Numbered from the stretch's first letter, positions 18,336 to 27,949 are shown. The stretch: 64,000 nt of DNA from Methylovulum sp. (GCA_030653435.1 JAURZI010000035.1:1-64000), one strand, 5' to 3'. The notes: generated by a model from the letters alone, not told the origin. A program made the numbers and translations.

Positions 18336-19082
18336 ATGAAAAATCGTTTTTACGCCTTTTTAACGCATCTGGGCTTGTCTTTGCTGGTGGCCATTATGGC
18401 CAGCAGCATTGTTTTTTTGGTCTGGTATCCAGCGCCATTGCATGAAGCTATTGGTGTCACGCAGATATTTCTGCTGCTGTTGTCGGTGGATATCATCATA
18501 GGCCCAGTCATCACCTTCATTATTTATCAACGCGGCAAGCCTTCGTTAAAATTTGACCTGACCGTGATCGCCCTCTTGCAAATAGCGGCGCTAAGTTATG
18601 GCATGCACACGGTTTTTGACGGTCGCCCCGCATTTGTCGTGTTCAATGTCGATATGTTTGAGGTGACCCGGGCGCTGGATATTGACGAGCGCAGTGCGAA
18701 AAAAGCGCAGGCGGATGGCAACCCGTCGGCGACGGTAGGATGGTCGCCAAGATGGGTAGGCGCGGTGGCGTCTACGGATTCAAAACGCCGTCAGGAGATC
18801 ATGTTCTCTTCGGTACAAGGCGGAGCCGATTGGCCGCAGTTGCCCGAATTATTTGTCCCGCTGGCACAGGTAAAAGCGCAGATACTGAAAAAAGCCCTGC
18901 CTTTGCAGGAACTCCAGAAGTTGCACAATAACAATGCTGAGTTAGATGCCTTGCTGGCGCGTGGTCAAGCCGGCCCGTTGAAATGGCTGCCCTTACGCGG
19001 AAAAGCTAAAGATATGGTGGTTATCATTGATGGCGCTACTGCCGACATTGTTGAGGTCGTCAATATTGATCCGTGGCCCTAA
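18336..19082 (+). CDS. TfpX/TfpZ-like type IV pilin accessory protein
   Basis: 248 residues. N-terminal hydrophobic helices (about 10-32, 42-65 and 75-95) carry the family pattern FLTHLGLSLLVA, FLVWYPAPLHEA, DIIIGPVITFIIYQRGK, followed by a soluble C-terminal half. TfpX/TfpZ proteins are usually encoded beside a major type IV pilin and aid its assembly. No pilin gene is seen here; the gene is isolated within the nnr-mutL cluster, converging on the diguanylate cyclase gene 8 bp away. Function is by family resemblance only. Confidence 0.8.
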   Translation: MKNRFYAFLTHLGLSLLVAIMASSIVFLVWYPAPLHEAIGVTQIFLLLLSVDIIIGPVITFIIYQRGKPSLKFDLTVIALLQIAALSYGMHTVFDGRPAFVVFNVDMFEVTRALDIDERSAKKAQADGNPSATVGWSPRWVGAVASTDSKRRQEIMFSSVQGGADWPQLPELFVPLAQVKAQILKKALPLQELQKLHNNNAELDALLARGQAGPLKWLPLRGKAKDMVVIIDGATADIVEVVNIDPWP

Positions 19083-19090
19083 GGACACGA

Positions 19091-20725
19091 CTAAGCACCC
19101 ACCGCGATTATTTCCACGGCCAAGCTGCCGTCTGACCCTATCATGGCAAAGCCGTTTCTGCCCTGATGTTTAACTTCGTACATGGCCAGATCGGCTGAAT
19201 TGTACAGTTTCTCCAGAGTTTGCTCCTGGCTATCCTCTACGGCAATGCCGATACTGACGCCGAGTTGAACGCTTATTGTGGAACTGAGCGGGATGGGCTT
19301 GCCTATGGCTGTGACAATATTTCTGGCAATATGCTGGGCGTATTCGGGTGATGCACAGTTTACCAGCACAATAAGAAACTCATCACCGCCTAGCCTTGCC
19401 ACGATATCGCTGGTGCGGATGCAACTCTGGAATCGGGTGGCTGCTTCTATCAAAACACGGTCTCCCGCTTCATGCCCGTAGGTGTCGTTGACGTCCTTAA
19501 AATAATCCAGATCAAGCAGGAGCAGGACCGGTGGGTTCTCCTTGTCGGTGCGCGTGTTAATAAGCCGTATCAGTTGCCGTTCGGCGGCTTGCCTGCGGAA
19601 CAGGCCGGTCAATGAATCATGGTCGGCTTCGTGCCGGGTGCTGCTCTCGGCGACAATGCGGTCGGTGACGTCGTACACCACGCCTTCGAAACGTAAAGCC
19701 TGCATCGTGCTGAGTTGCCGGGAAAGCAAGCAATGGACCCAGATGTCCGGGGCTTCGCCGCGATTTTTTAAGCACAGATCCTGGGCTATTGATTGGCCCT
19801 GTTCTGCGGCTATGTGCATCAGTTTGTGTAATAGACCCGGCTCGGCGAAAGCCAATTCAGCAAAATCCTGCCCCCGCAAGTCAGTATGCGATAAATGGGG
19901 GAGGCCGATAACCTTGCTCAAAGCCGGATTAGCCGTTAGCAATCTTCCTGTTTCATCCAACAAGAAAATGCCGGCGCTCGTTGTTTCAAAGATGTTACGC
20001 AACTGATGCTCAATCATCTCGATTTCTTCGCGCAGGGTATGCTCGACCTTAAATTTTTCCTGCAATGCTTCCAGCAGGCTATTGATGTCCGTCACCAATT
20101 GCCCCAGTTCGTCGTCTTGATTGCGGGGTAGTGATTCCAGGCGTTCACGCTCGCCCGCAGTAATGGCATGCAGCGTATTGGACACCTTCATTAATGGGCG
20201 CGAGAACGACGAGCGCACCATCAATAATGCGATCAATGCGGTTATCCCGATCAGCAGGGACGAATTTAGCGCATTGACTAAGGCGCTGTAGCGGGCTTCT
20301 CGAAGAATATATTGTGTTTCCACGATGACCGTGAGGTGACCAATGATTGCTGCGTCACCAAAGGGCGAGTACAGGGCGCGGATAATTTTGGTTTGCCCAG
20401 GAAAGTCAGAGTCCTGGGGCTTCTCCTTCATCAATTGTAGGCCTTGGACGTTGCTTAAGCGCACTTCATGCACGACATCATTACGCAACAAACCCTTGAG
20501 CACGTCCTCGCCGATAGTGCTGTTGTTGGAATATGCCGCAATTGCCGCGGTACTTTCCACCGTGTCAATCAGTTGGTTGATCATAATCACGGCTTTTTCA
20601 CTGGACCGGTTGAATTCGATAACGAAGGAAAACACCGACGTCAGCACGGCGAACAGCAGTGCCGCCCAAAATACCGACCTCGCCAGTTTATGGTATAGAT
20701 AGTGTTTTTTCATGGTGTTAGTCAT
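19091..20725 (-). CDS. Membrane diguanylate cyclase with HAMP, PAS and GGDEF domains
   Basis: 544 residues. A first transmembrane helix (about 15-35), a periplasmic sensory segment (about 36-150) and a second helix (about 152-172) precede a HAMP-like linker (about 175-225), a PAS domain (about 245-360) and a GGDEF domain (about 370-535). RLGGDEFLIVLV is intact and an RxxD inhibitory site (RTSD) lies five residues before GGDEF, so c-di-GMP synthesis with product inhibition is likely. No EAL domain is present. The start overlaps the PstS-like gene by 4 bp, linking its periplasmic sensor to that protein. Confidence 0.92.
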   Translation of the reverse strand: MTNTMKKHYLYHKLARSVFWAALLFAVLTSVFSFVIEFNRSSEKAVIMINQLIDTVESTAAIAAYSNNSTIGEDVLKGLLRNDVVHEVRLSNVQGLQLMKEKPQDSDFPGQTKIIRALYSPFGDAAIIGHLTVIVETQYILREARYSALVNALNSSLLIGITALIALLMVRSSFSRPLMKVSNTLHAITAGERERLESLPRNQDDELGQLVTDINSLLEALQEKFKVEHTLREEIEMIEHQLRNIFETTSAGIFLLDETGRLLTANPALSKVIGLPHLSHTDLRGQDFAELAFAEPGLLHKLMHIAAEQGQSIAQDLCLKNRGEAPDIWVHCLLSRQLSTMQALRFEGVVYDVTDRIVAESSTRHEADHDSLTGLFRRQAAERQLIRLINTRTDKENPPVLLLLDLDYFKDVNDTYGHEAGDRVLIEAATRFQSCIRTSDIVARLGGDEFLIVLVNCASPEYAQHIARNIVTAIGKPIPLSSTISVQLGVSIGIAVEDSQEQTLEKLYNSADLAMYEVKHQGRNGFAMIGSDGSLAVEIIAVGA

Positions 20726-21132
20726 TTCAGCAGCAGCATGACGCGGACGCTATTGTCCACATGTATTTTATCGATATAACCGATGGCGCCTTCGTTTTCG
20801 CGCACGGTTTGCAATACCGCATGATCATCCGGCAGTTGCTGCGGGGGGGAGGCCTGTCCTGAGAACATGATCCTCGCCCAATAGGCATTGATTTGTTCGA
20901 CGGGACGGGCGGTGAGTTTTTGGTAAAATTCCGCGCGTAGCGGCGATGATTGGTCTATGGGCAAGCAGAACTTGCCGTTGGGGAAGACGCGTGTGCGGCC
21001 CATAAAAATATCCTGCACTTGTTGTGTGCTGAGCGTGTCAATGTTGTTTTTCATGTGCGTGATGACTGCCAACTCCGCAAGAGTGGAGCGACTTAACATT
21101 GTCAGTAACAATAAGAGGAGCAGATTTCTCAT
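20722..21132 (-). CDS. Small PstS-like periplasmic substrate-binding protein
   Basis: 136 residues with a signal peptide (about 1-20). The segment TQQVQDIFMGRTRVFPNGKFCLPIDQ and the closing ENEGAIGYID are typical of short phosphate-ABC-type binding proteins with a single-domain-like core. There is no ABC permease or ATPase nearby. The gene lies 4 bp after the porin gene and overlaps the diguanylate cyclase gene by 4 bp, so a sensory rather than transport role is likely (inferred). Confidence 0.85.
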   Translation of the reverse strand: MRNLLLLLLLTMLSRSTLAELAVITHMKNNIDTLSTQQVQDIFMGRTRVFPNGKFCLPIDQSSPLRAEFYQKLTARPVEQINAYWARIMFSGQASPPQQLPDDHAVLQTVRENEGAIGYIDKIHVDNSVRVMLLLK

Positions 21133-21136
21133 GCGC

Positions 21137-22381
21137 TTAGAATACGAAATCCATCCCTACCGACCAGACGTTGACGGTATCGGGCGTTGGCCCAGCCGCA
21201 GCCGGTAACCATAACGAAACGCCGTCATTGCCCAACCAGTAATGGCTCCATTGCGTCTTAAGGGCAATATTCTGGCTGACATCCCAGCGTAAGCCTAAAG
21301 AAATCGATTTCTCGTCCACGCCATTGGTGTTGATGAGCTGGTCGGTAACATTGCGGAGCTGGACTACATCAGGGATGGGCATTAGCGGATTGGAAACCTT
21401 GACCGGATTGTGTATTGATTCCGAGATGCCGAATAGCGAGTACAGCGTCACTTTCCCGAAACGTCTGCCCATACTGAGATAGGCATTCGCTACGCTGGGA
21501 TAGAGATTAATGTTGGTGTCAGTATAAGAGGCTTCCATCTGAGTCAGCCAAATGCCGTCATCATAAGCTAGGCCCATGGAGCTGAAATGTACGGACTGGT
21601 TCTTGGTGGCGAGATACGGAACAAAATATTGCGCGTCTGGCCAGACGCTATTGATGTCCGGTCTGTTGAGCGCATCTAACAGCGGTTGCAGCGGTGCTAA
21701 TTCGTTATTAGTCTGCGAATAGTTGTAACTGATGCGGGCGTTCCAGTTGCCGTATTCATAGGCTAGCTTGCCGCCGGCAAGAACAAGGTTCTGTTCGGCA
21801 CTGCCCGAAACGTTGGTTGGGACTTGAGTAAAGCTGCGTCCGCCAAAAAACTTGACAGTCAATGTGCCGTCGTTGACTGAATATTTTTTAGCGATGTCTA
21901 CGCCATCAAAATGATAGACCGGCAAGCCTGCATAAAACTCATGGGGAGCACGCGTCCATAAATAAGCATAGCCGACGTTACGGTATTCCGACAGCATAAA
22001 CGTGTCGATGCCCAACCGTCCTGCCCGGATGTCCAGGTCGTTCCTGGGCCGCCAACGTAGAAAGGCCCAATCAAGGTTCTGTTCAAAAAAATCGCCCGTG
22101 GAATTCCGTGCAACCCATTGCGCCATCGCGTGCCAGGAGTCATTAATATCCACATCAAGCTGCAACCCCATGCGTGAATCGGTATCGATCGCCCAATCCT
22201 CAGTTACGCCGGATGTCTGTTTAATATCGCTACGGAAACCGAGCCGGTCAGTATCGGTGCCGCTGGCACCGAAAGTACCGAAACCTTTGACGGTGAATTT
22301 AGGATAAACCTCTTTGGCAAACGGGGTCGTGTAGCTCAATAGCAGGAAAATTGTAGTCAATAAGCCGATGATATATTTCAT
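21137..22381 (-). CDS. Outer-membrane porin-like beta-barrel protein
   Basis: About 414 residues from ATG 22381, chosen because a signal peptide follows directly (MKYIIGLLTTIFLLLSY, cleavage near residue 22). The frame extends to a TTG at 22438 but with no better ribosome binding site. The mature part has alternating beta-strand pattern (GLQLDVDINDSWHAMAQWVA, DIRAGRLGIDTFMLSEYRNVGYAY) and ends in the outer-membrane signature VWSVGMDFVF with terminal Phe. It is the first gene of a porin / PstS-like / GGDEF transcript. Substrate unknown. Confidence 0.85.
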   Translation of the reverse strand: MKYIIGLLTTIFLLLSYTTPFAKEVYPKFTVKGFGTFGASGTDTDRLGFRSDIKQTSGVTEDWAIDTDSRMGLQLDVDINDSWHAMAQWVARNSTGDFFEQNLDWAFLRWRPRNDLDIRAGRLGIDTFMLSEYRNVGYAYLWTRAPHEFYAGLPVYHFDGVDIAKKYSVNDGTLTVKFFGGRSFTQVPTNVSGSAEQNLVLAGGKLAYEYGNWNARISYNYSQTNNELAPLQPLLDALNRPDINSVWPDAQYFVPYLATKNQSVHFSSMGLAYDDGIWLTQMEASYTDTNINLYPSVANAYLSMGRRFGKVTLYSLFGISESIHNPVKVSNPLMPIPDVVQLRNVTDQLINTNGVDEKSISLGLRWDVSQNIALKTQWSHYWLGNDGVSLWLPAAAGPTPDTVNVWSVGMDFVF

Positions 22382-22851
22382 AGTATTTCTAAGGAGCAAT
22401 ATAGGAACAAAATAGCTGGAAGCGTAACGATTCAGCAATTATTCACGCTATAATATGATGAAAATAACTATAAATACATTTTTAATTCAGAAAGTTGTGG
22501 GGGTTATCGCGGACTGGGTTTTACTGGTCGGACGTCCTATGAACCGTGGTTTTAAGGGAGTTATGTTTGCCACCATTCTTAACTGTTTTTGATAACCCGG
22601 ATATTGCGAAACACGCACGGGCTGGTATTGCGTTAAACATTACCAGTAATTCCGATGCTTGTCTGTTTATTGTCCATCCATTAATGCACAGCGTCGCCCA
22701 CATTTTTTATACGGTTATTTTCTAGCGGTATGACGATTTAAGGGTAATGGACGCGCTGCCAATCCGTTGAATGGCAATGGCTGGTTAAAATGAGCATTAC
22801 AGGATTCATAGCCTTGTCATATAGAATATTCAGTTTATTTTAGCCCAGCCG
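22382..22851. other. Divergent intergenic region upstream of mutL and the porin operon
   Basis: 470 bp between the minus-strand porin operon and mutL. No gene is convincing; one 60-codon frame has no recognisable features. A possible mutL promoter is listed separately. It should also hold the promoter of the porin operon, which I could not place. Confidence 0.5.
22797..22825 (+). promoter_or_regulatory. Possible sigma-70 promoter for mutL
   Basis: TTACAG (22797-22802), 17-bp spacer, TATAGA (22820-22825), about 27 bp before the mutL ATG. Match is moderate. Confidence 0.35.
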
Positions 22852-24636
22852 ATGCGTATACACTGTCTCCCTACCCAACTCGTCAACCAGATTGCCGCCG
22901 GTGAAGTGGTTGAAAGGCCTTCGTCTGTCGTTAAGGAACTGGTCGAAAATTGTTTTGATGCCGGCGCCCGCCATATTCATATCGAGATTGAGCTGGGCGG
23001 GTCGCGGTTGATCAAAATCAGGGACGACGGTTGCGGTATCGTCAAGGACGATTTGCCGCTGGCGTTATCGCGGCATGCGACCAGTAAAATTGCCACGCTA
23101 CAGGATCTTGAACAGGTTGCGAGCATGGGGTTTCGTGGTGAAGCCTTGCCCAGTATCAGTTCGGTGGCAAGGCTGACGCTGGTTTCCCGTGTCGCCGATG
23201 CGGATTGCGCCTGGCGCGTTAATGCAGACGGTTCCGAAACGAATTTTGATCCACAACCCGACCCGCACCCGCAAGGCACGACAGTCGATGTGCGCGATCT
23301 ATTCTATAACACTCCTGCCCGACGTAAATTTTTAAAAGCCGAAAAAACCGAATTCGCGCATATTGAAATGTTGATCAAGCGCATGGCTTTAAGCCGTTTT
23401 GAGACCGGCTTTACTCTGGTGCATAATCAAAAAGAAGTGTTGAAGTTACGGCCGGCCATAACCGATGTCGAACAGCAACATAGAGTTGCCGGCATTTGCG
23501 GTTCGGCATTCATTGAAAATGCCGTGCAGTGTGATTTTGCCGCATCGGGGCTACAGCTGACGGGCTGGGTCGGCCTGCCGACATTTTCGCGTAGCCAACA
23601 GGACATGCAGTTTTTTTACGTCAACAATCGCCTAGTCAAGGATAAGCTGGTTGCACATGCGGTTAAACAGGCCTATCAGGATGTGCTGTATCAGGGTCGG
23701 CATCCGGTGTTTGTGTTGTATTTGACGCTGGACCCCGCGCTGGTTGATGTTAATGCCCATCCGGCAAAAACCGAAGTCAGATTCCGCGAAGGCCGGCTCG
23801 TACATGATTTCCTGTTTACCGCCTTACACCGTTCATTGGCTGACTTAAGGCCGGGACATCAGGACATTGCCGCTGAAACGTCCGTGGAGTTTGCCATGCC
23901 TAAGCTGCCGCAGGGGACGCATAACACCAAGCCCCTTTATCAGGGCAGGCCGCCGCAACAGATATCCCTGCCTTTGCAAGTGGAAGAGCAGATACAACGC
24001 TATGCCGGTTTGTACCAACAACCGGTGCATGCCGAGCCGCCTGTGCAGGGTACGCCGCCGCTAGGCTATGCCGTCGCGCATCTGCACAGTATTTTTATTT
24101 TGTCCGAAACGCCTGCCGGTATTATTTTGGTCGATGCCCATGCCGCGCATGAACGGGTCACTTATGAACGCTTAAAACAGCAATACGGCCAGGGAACTAT
24201 ACCCAGTCAACCCTTGCTGTTGCCGATTAAAATGACGGTCAGTTCGGCTGAGGCGGATTTGGCTGAGCAGGAGCATGCGTTTTTCCAGGCTTTAGGTTTC
24301 GATATCAGTCGTTCGGGGCCTGAAACCGTCTTGTTGCGTTCAGTGCCTGCCTTATTGCGTGACGCCGATATGGAGGGCTTGCTGCGTGATGTGTTGGCGG
24401 ATTTATCCGAGCATGGCATGAGCAAACGCATTCAGGATGCCTCCAATCAACTGTTGGCTACTATGGCTTGTCATGGTGCCGTGCGTGCGCGTCGCCGTCT
24501 CGGTATCGAAGAAATGAACGCCTTGTTGCGTGAAATGGAGCAAACCGAAAGAAGCGGGCAATGCAACCACGGCAGGCCGACCTGGGTAGCCTTATCGACG
24601 GCTGACCTAGATAAATTCTTTTTGCGCGGGCAATAA
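22852..24636 (+). CDS. mutL: DNA mismatch repair protein MutL
   Basis: 594 residues. The N-terminal GHKL ATPase (about 1-330) has IAAGEVVERPSSVVKELVEN, the DDGCGI motif, ATSKI and GFRGEALPSIS intact, plus DLFYNTPAR and DVNAHPAKTEVRF. A linker rich in Pro/Gln (about 340-400) leads to a C-terminal dimerisation domain (about 405-594). No DQHAxxER endonuclease motif is present: the corresponding segment reads VDAHAAHERV, as in enteric MutL that relies on MutH. Normally follows the amidase gene directly; here four genes intervene. Confidence 0.97.
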   Translation: MRIHCLPTQLVNQIAAGEVVERPSSVVKELVENCFDAGARHIHIEIELGGSRLIKIRDDGCGIVKDDLPLALSRHATSKIATLQDLEQVASMGFRGEALPSISSVARLTLVSRVADADCAWRVNADGSETNFDPQPDPHPQGTTVDVRDLFYNTPARRKFLKAEKTEFAHIEMLIKRMALSRFETGFTLVHNQKEVLKLRPAITDVEQQHRVAGICGSAFIENAVQCDFAASGLQLTGWVGLPTFSRSQQDMQFFYVNNRLVKDKLVAHAVKQAYQDVLYQGRHPVFVLYLTLDPALVDVNAHPAKTEVRFREGRLVHDFLFTALHRSLADLRPGHQDIAAETSVEFAMPKLPQGTHNTKPLYQGRPPQQISLPLQVEEQIQRYAGLYQQPVHAEPPVQGTPPLGYAVAHLHSIFILSETPAGIILVDAHAAHERVTYERLKQQYGQGTIPSQPLLLPIKMTVSSAEADLAEQEHAFFQALGFDISRSGPETVLLRSVPALLRDADMEGLLRDVLADLSEHGMSKRIQDASNQLLATMACHGAVRARRRLGIEEMNALLREMEQTERSGQCNHGRPTWVALSTADLDKFFLRGQ

Positions 24637-24748
24637 AGCCGGCAAGCGGCATCGGATAGGGCGCGCCTTTTCGAAGCCTGATGTTATCGATGCTTAATTT
24701 TATCCCCTATGGCGTGCGCGGTGCGCCCACGCAACCCCTATTCAAAAC

Positions 24749-25681
24749 ATGCAACACTATCCGCTAGCCATTTTCTTAATGGGCCCTACGGCCTCAGGCA
24801 AAACCGCATTAGCCGTACAACTAGCCCAAACACTTAACGGCGAAATTATCAGCGTTGATTCCGCGTTGGTATTTAAAGGCATGGACATAGGCACGGCCAA
24901 GCCGACACCCGCAGAAAGGGGCGGCATACCCCATTATCTGCTGGACATACTCGACCCTGCCGAATCTTACTCAACCGGACAGTTCAGGACCCAGGCGCTG
25001 GCATTGATGGCGGATATTAGCCGGCGCGGAAAAATACCGATCCTGGTCGGTGGCACAATGCTTTATTTTAACGCCTTGGCAGGGGGGCTTGCGGTCTTGC
25101 CGCAAGCGGATCCAACCATCAGAGCTCGGTTGGATCAGGAGTTGCTGGCATTGGGCAAAGACGCACTGCATCATCGTTTGGCCCAGATCGACCCGGTCGC
25201 TGCGGCGAGAATCCATCCGAATGACCCGCAACGCATACAGCGTGCATTGGAAGTTTATGAAATCAGCGGCCAGAGCTTAAGTTCGTTCTTTACCGCAGCG
25301 CAAGCGCAAACCCTACCTTATCAGGTCTTAAAACTCATTATTGCCCCACCGGACCGGAAAATGTTGCACGACACGATTGCCTTACGTTTTCGGGAGATGC
25401 TGGTGCAAGGCTTGGTGGAAGAAGTGCAAGCGCTTTATAACCGGGGTGATTTAAGCGAAAAAATGCCCGCTATCAGGGCGGTTGGTTATCGGCAGGTCTG
25501 GGCTTATTTGCAGGGCGAATATGATAGGGTCACGATGACCGAAAAAGCTATCGCTGCGACACGGCAATTGGCTAAGCGGCAGTTCACCTGGTTGCGTAAA
25601 GAAACCGACGCGTTCAGTTTTGAAAGTGGCGAAGCGGATTTATTGGTTAAGGTATTGGCGGTGGTTTCAGAACAGCGCTGA
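24749..25681 (+). CDS. miaA: tRNA dimethylallyltransferase MiaA
   Basis: 310 residues. MiaA adds a dimethylallyl group to A37 of tRNAs reading UNN codons. The P-loop [12 protein letters not shown] (about 12-23), [38 protein letters not shown] and [11 protein letters not shown] motifs are intact. It is 112 bp after mutL. In many gammaproteobacteria hfq follows miaA, but no hfq is seen here; a minus-strand beta-propeller gene converges instead. Confidence 0.97.
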   Translation: MQHYPLAIFLMGPTASGKTALAVQLAQTLNGEIISVDSALVFKGMDIGTAKPTPAERGGIPHYLLDILDPAESYSTGQFRTQALALMADISRRGKIPILVGGTMLYFNALAGGLAVLPQADPTIRARLDQELLALGKDALHHRLAQIDPVAAARIHPNDPQRIQRALEVYEISGQSLSSFFTAAQAQTLPYQVLKLIIAPPDRKMLHDTIALRFREMLVQGLVEEVQALYNRGDLSEKMPAIRAVGYRQVWAYLQGEYDRVTMTEKAIAATRQLAKRQFTWLRKETDAFSFESGEADLLVKVLAVVSEQR

Positions 25682-25768
25682 CGGTTTATCGCTAACAACA
25701 TGTTTTTGGCTATCAGGGTGCAAGCCGTGCGTTGCAGTGAGCTTGCACCCGATAATTAAAGCTGCGGT

Positions 25769-26941
25769 TTAGTGCGCCGTGTCGTGATGCCATTCCGGCA
25801 GCAACACGATGGAGTTAGGATTAAACCCCTGTTTTTTCAGCGTATCAATGGTTGATTTTTTTTCCAGTTTGACCAAGTCGACAACGGTGATCGAACCGTC
25901 ATCCATATCCGGTAGGTTTAAAAAGCTGTTTTGCACAAAAGCATAGTGTTCATCAGGCGAAAACACGACATGATGGGCGCCGCCAGCCGTCGGTATGGCT
26001 TTCAGCAATTTGGGTTGTGCCGGTTTGCTGATGTCGAACACATTTAAATGGCCGGGATTGGCGGTGGTCACGTACATGCGGTCGTGCTTATGATTGAAAT
26101 AAATTTCCAGCGGTACGCCTTGTTTGCCGGGGTTAAAGTCGTAGACTTGGCGGAATTTGAAATCCTGGTCGGTTTGATCCCATGTCCCGGTCCAGATCGT
26201 TCCGCCGAACATATTGTTAATGTAGGCCAGCGCCGGTTTTGCGCCCGGCAAAAACACCGCTTCGACAGGGGCTACGCCGGAGGGCGAGGCTTTATCCGAA
26301 AGCTTGTGCGTGGACAGCACATTGCCGCTGCTGGCTTCGATAACGGTGACTGTTTCGCCGGGGGCGCCCAAATCAGAAGGTCGTACCGTGCTGGTGACGA
26401 TGATGCGGTCGATGTCGTCCTGTAAACCGATACCATGCGGATAGCTGATAAACGTCGTGTTTGATTGCTCTACCGGCGCGGTTATGACCTTGATTTGTTT
26501 ATCGGTCACGGCATCGCCGACGATCACATTACTGGAACCCATGCAGGTCAAATACCAGGTTTTATGGTCTTCAGAAAACACTACGTCTTCGCCGACTTTG
26601 CACTCTGGTACGGCAATCGTCTTCAGGCGGTAAGGGTATTTTTTCATGTCCATGACTTGCAAGGGGTTGCTGCCCAAGGCGGTCAAATAAGCTTTGCTGG
26701 CATCCTTGTTATAGAACAGGTGATGGGCGACCAGATCGGGCGGTAGCGGAATATCGGCGACCATTTTTGCGAAAGTCGCAGAATCAGGATCTACGTCAAT
26801 GATCGCTATGCCTTCGCGCCTGGGCGCTTCCTTCGGTTTGCTTTCATAGTTCAGCATGGCCAGTATTTCGGCCTCTGCCAGCATCGGGCCAAGCAACGTT
26901 GCCGCCAACAGCAAGGCTTTTGTGGTATTTTGTAATTTCAT
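25769..26941 (-). CDS. Secreted beta-propeller protein (YncE/SBP56-like)
   Basis: 390 residues with a signal peptide (about 1-24, MLAEAEI). The rest is a repetitive beta-propeller: DLVAHHLFYNKDASKAYLT, EDVVFSEDHKTWYLTCMGS, FISYPHGIGLQDD, AGGAHHVVFSPDEHYAFVQNSF. His-rich motifs suggest possible metal binding, but no specific family activity is certain. It is encoded downstream of the DUF4242 gene on the same strand, 75 bp away, with a hairpin at 26976-26999 between them. Confidence 0.75.
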   Translation of the reverse strand: MKLQNTTKALLLAATLLGPMLAEAEILAMLNYESKPKEAPRREGIAIIDVDPDSATFAKMVADIPLPPDLVAHHLFYNKDASKAYLTALGSNPLQVMDMKKYPYRLKTIAVPECKVGEDVVFSEDHKTWYLTCMGSSNVIVGDAVTDKQIKVITAPVEQSNTTFISYPHGIGLQDDIDRIIVTSTVRPSDLGAPGETVTVIEASSGNVLSTHKLSDKASPSGVAPVEAVFLPGAKPALAYINNMFGGTIWTGTWDQTDQDFKFRQVYDFNPGKQGVPLEIYFNHKHDRMYVTTANPGHLNVFDISKPAQPKLLKAIPTAGGAHHVVFSPDEHYAFVQNSFLNLPDMDDGSITVVDLVKLEKKSTIDTLKKQGFNPNSIVLLPEWHHDTAH

Positions 26942-27016
26942 CGCAGTCTCGGTTTAATTCTTGTTATTAACGATGCGGGCATGTTTTGGAGCATGCCCGT
27001 TTTTTTTCCGTAGTCT

Positions 27017-27292
27017 TTATGCTTCTGCCGTTGTCGGGTCTATGATAGTTTTGACTTCGGCTATACGGTTGGCCGGAAAGCCGCCTTTATCTGCATGTTC
27101 CTTGATAGCCGCAGCGTCGGGTGCAATATAGACGCAATAGACTTTGTCATCAGTCACATAGCTTTCCAGCCACTGGATGCCGGGGCCCAATTCTTTAAGC
27201 ACACCACAAGATTTTTGTGAAATGCCTTGTAAATCTGTTGCGGTTAAAGAACCGGCACCTGGAATATCGCGTTCAATAATATATTTGGGCAT
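27017..27292 (-). CDS. DUF4242-family small protein
   Basis: 91 residues with the family start MPKYIIERDIPGAG, then WLESYVTDDKVYCVYIAPD and HADKGGFPANRI. DUF4242 proteins are small ferredoxin-like fold proteins; at least one relative binds nickel, but function is mostly unknown. The gene lies between a TetR regulator gene (upstream, 60 bp) and the beta-propeller gene. A gaccggtc palindrome upstream may be its operator. Confidence 0.85.
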   Translation of the reverse strand: MPKYIIERDIPGAGSLTATDLQGISQKSCGVLKELGPGIQWLESYVTDDKVYCVYIAPDAAAIKEHADKGGFPANRIAEVKTIIDPTTAEA

Positions 27293-27320
27293 AAGTTTTT
27301 CTCGTTGTTAGGTTGAAAAT

Positions 27321-27328
27321 GACCGGTC
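27321..27328 (-). promoter_or_regulatory. Candidate TetR operator upstream of DUF4242 gene
   Basis: The 8-bp palindrome gaccggtc sits in the 60-bp gap between the TetR gene stop and the DUF4242 start. It resembles the core of operators of NemR/AcuR-type TetR proteins (GAC..GTC). Assignment is inferred from sequence and position. Confidence 0.35.
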
Positions 27329-27352
27329 GTCTCAGTCTATAAAATAGTAACA

Positions 27353-27949
27353 TCAACTTTTAAAGTAATCATCTAATAAATTCGCGCAACATTGTTTTAG
27401 AGGCAATGATGATTTTTCAATTTTCATTCTCAATAACACTCCTTGCCAAGTATTAACGAGTAAATCGGCCAATTCTTCAGCCGGTTTGTCCGTTCTGACG
27501 GTGCCTTCTTGTTGTGCCTTTTCCAGGCCATCACGTAATAAATCACGGTAATCCTCCACTGCGGCTTGCAAAGATGCCCTGACAATTTCGCTGGTGTCGC
27601 CGAGTTCACCCATTAAGTTGCCAAGCAGGCAGCCGCCTTTAAAATCTGCTTTTTCAAGTTCGCTGACCAGTTCACCAAAATAGCGCTTGATTGCCGTTAG
27701 CGCGTCCAGTTCCGGGTTTTGCAAATGGGTATTCAATTGCTGTATGAAAGGCGCTATGTAATATTGGATCACTTCCGCGCCGAAATTTTCTTTGCTGCCG
27801 AAGTAATTGTAAAAGGATCCCTTGGGAATTTGCACAGCATCCAGAATTTCTTTCAAACCGGTGCCGTGATAACCCTGTTGGGTCAATAACATGACGCCCT
27901 GGGCCAATAAACTTTCTCTGTTGGTTTGTTTTTGTGTGGGTTGAGGCAT
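27353..27949 (-). CDS. TetR-family regulator, NemR/AcuR-like
   Basis: 198 residues. The helix-turn-helix (LLTQQGYHGTGLKEILDAVQIPKGSFYNYF) spans about residues 18-50. The PKGSFYNYFGSKENF segment and C-terminal KGGCLLGNLMGELGD with a conserved Cys fit the TetR_C_16/NemR-AcuR group, whose members sense electrophiles or acrylate-like compounds. It probably controls the downstream DUF4242 and beta-propeller genes; the effector is unknown. Confidence 0.88.
   Translation of the reverse strand: MPQPTQKQTNRESLLAQGVMLLTQQGYHGTGLKEILDAVQIPKGSFYNYFGSKENFGAEVIQYYIAPFIQQLNTHLQNPELDALTAIKRYFGELVSELEKADFKGGCLLGNLMGELGDTSEIVRASLQAAVEDYRDLLRDGLEKAQQEGTVRTDKPAEELADLLVNTWQGVLLRMKIEKSSLPLKQCCANLLDDYFKS

Noticed and set aside
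26976-27007. Hairpin cgggcatg / catgcccg with T8 as an intrinsic terminator
   Set aside because: The T-run is on the plus strand where no upstream plus gene ends; on the minus strand no T-run follows. Left as an unassigned hairpin.
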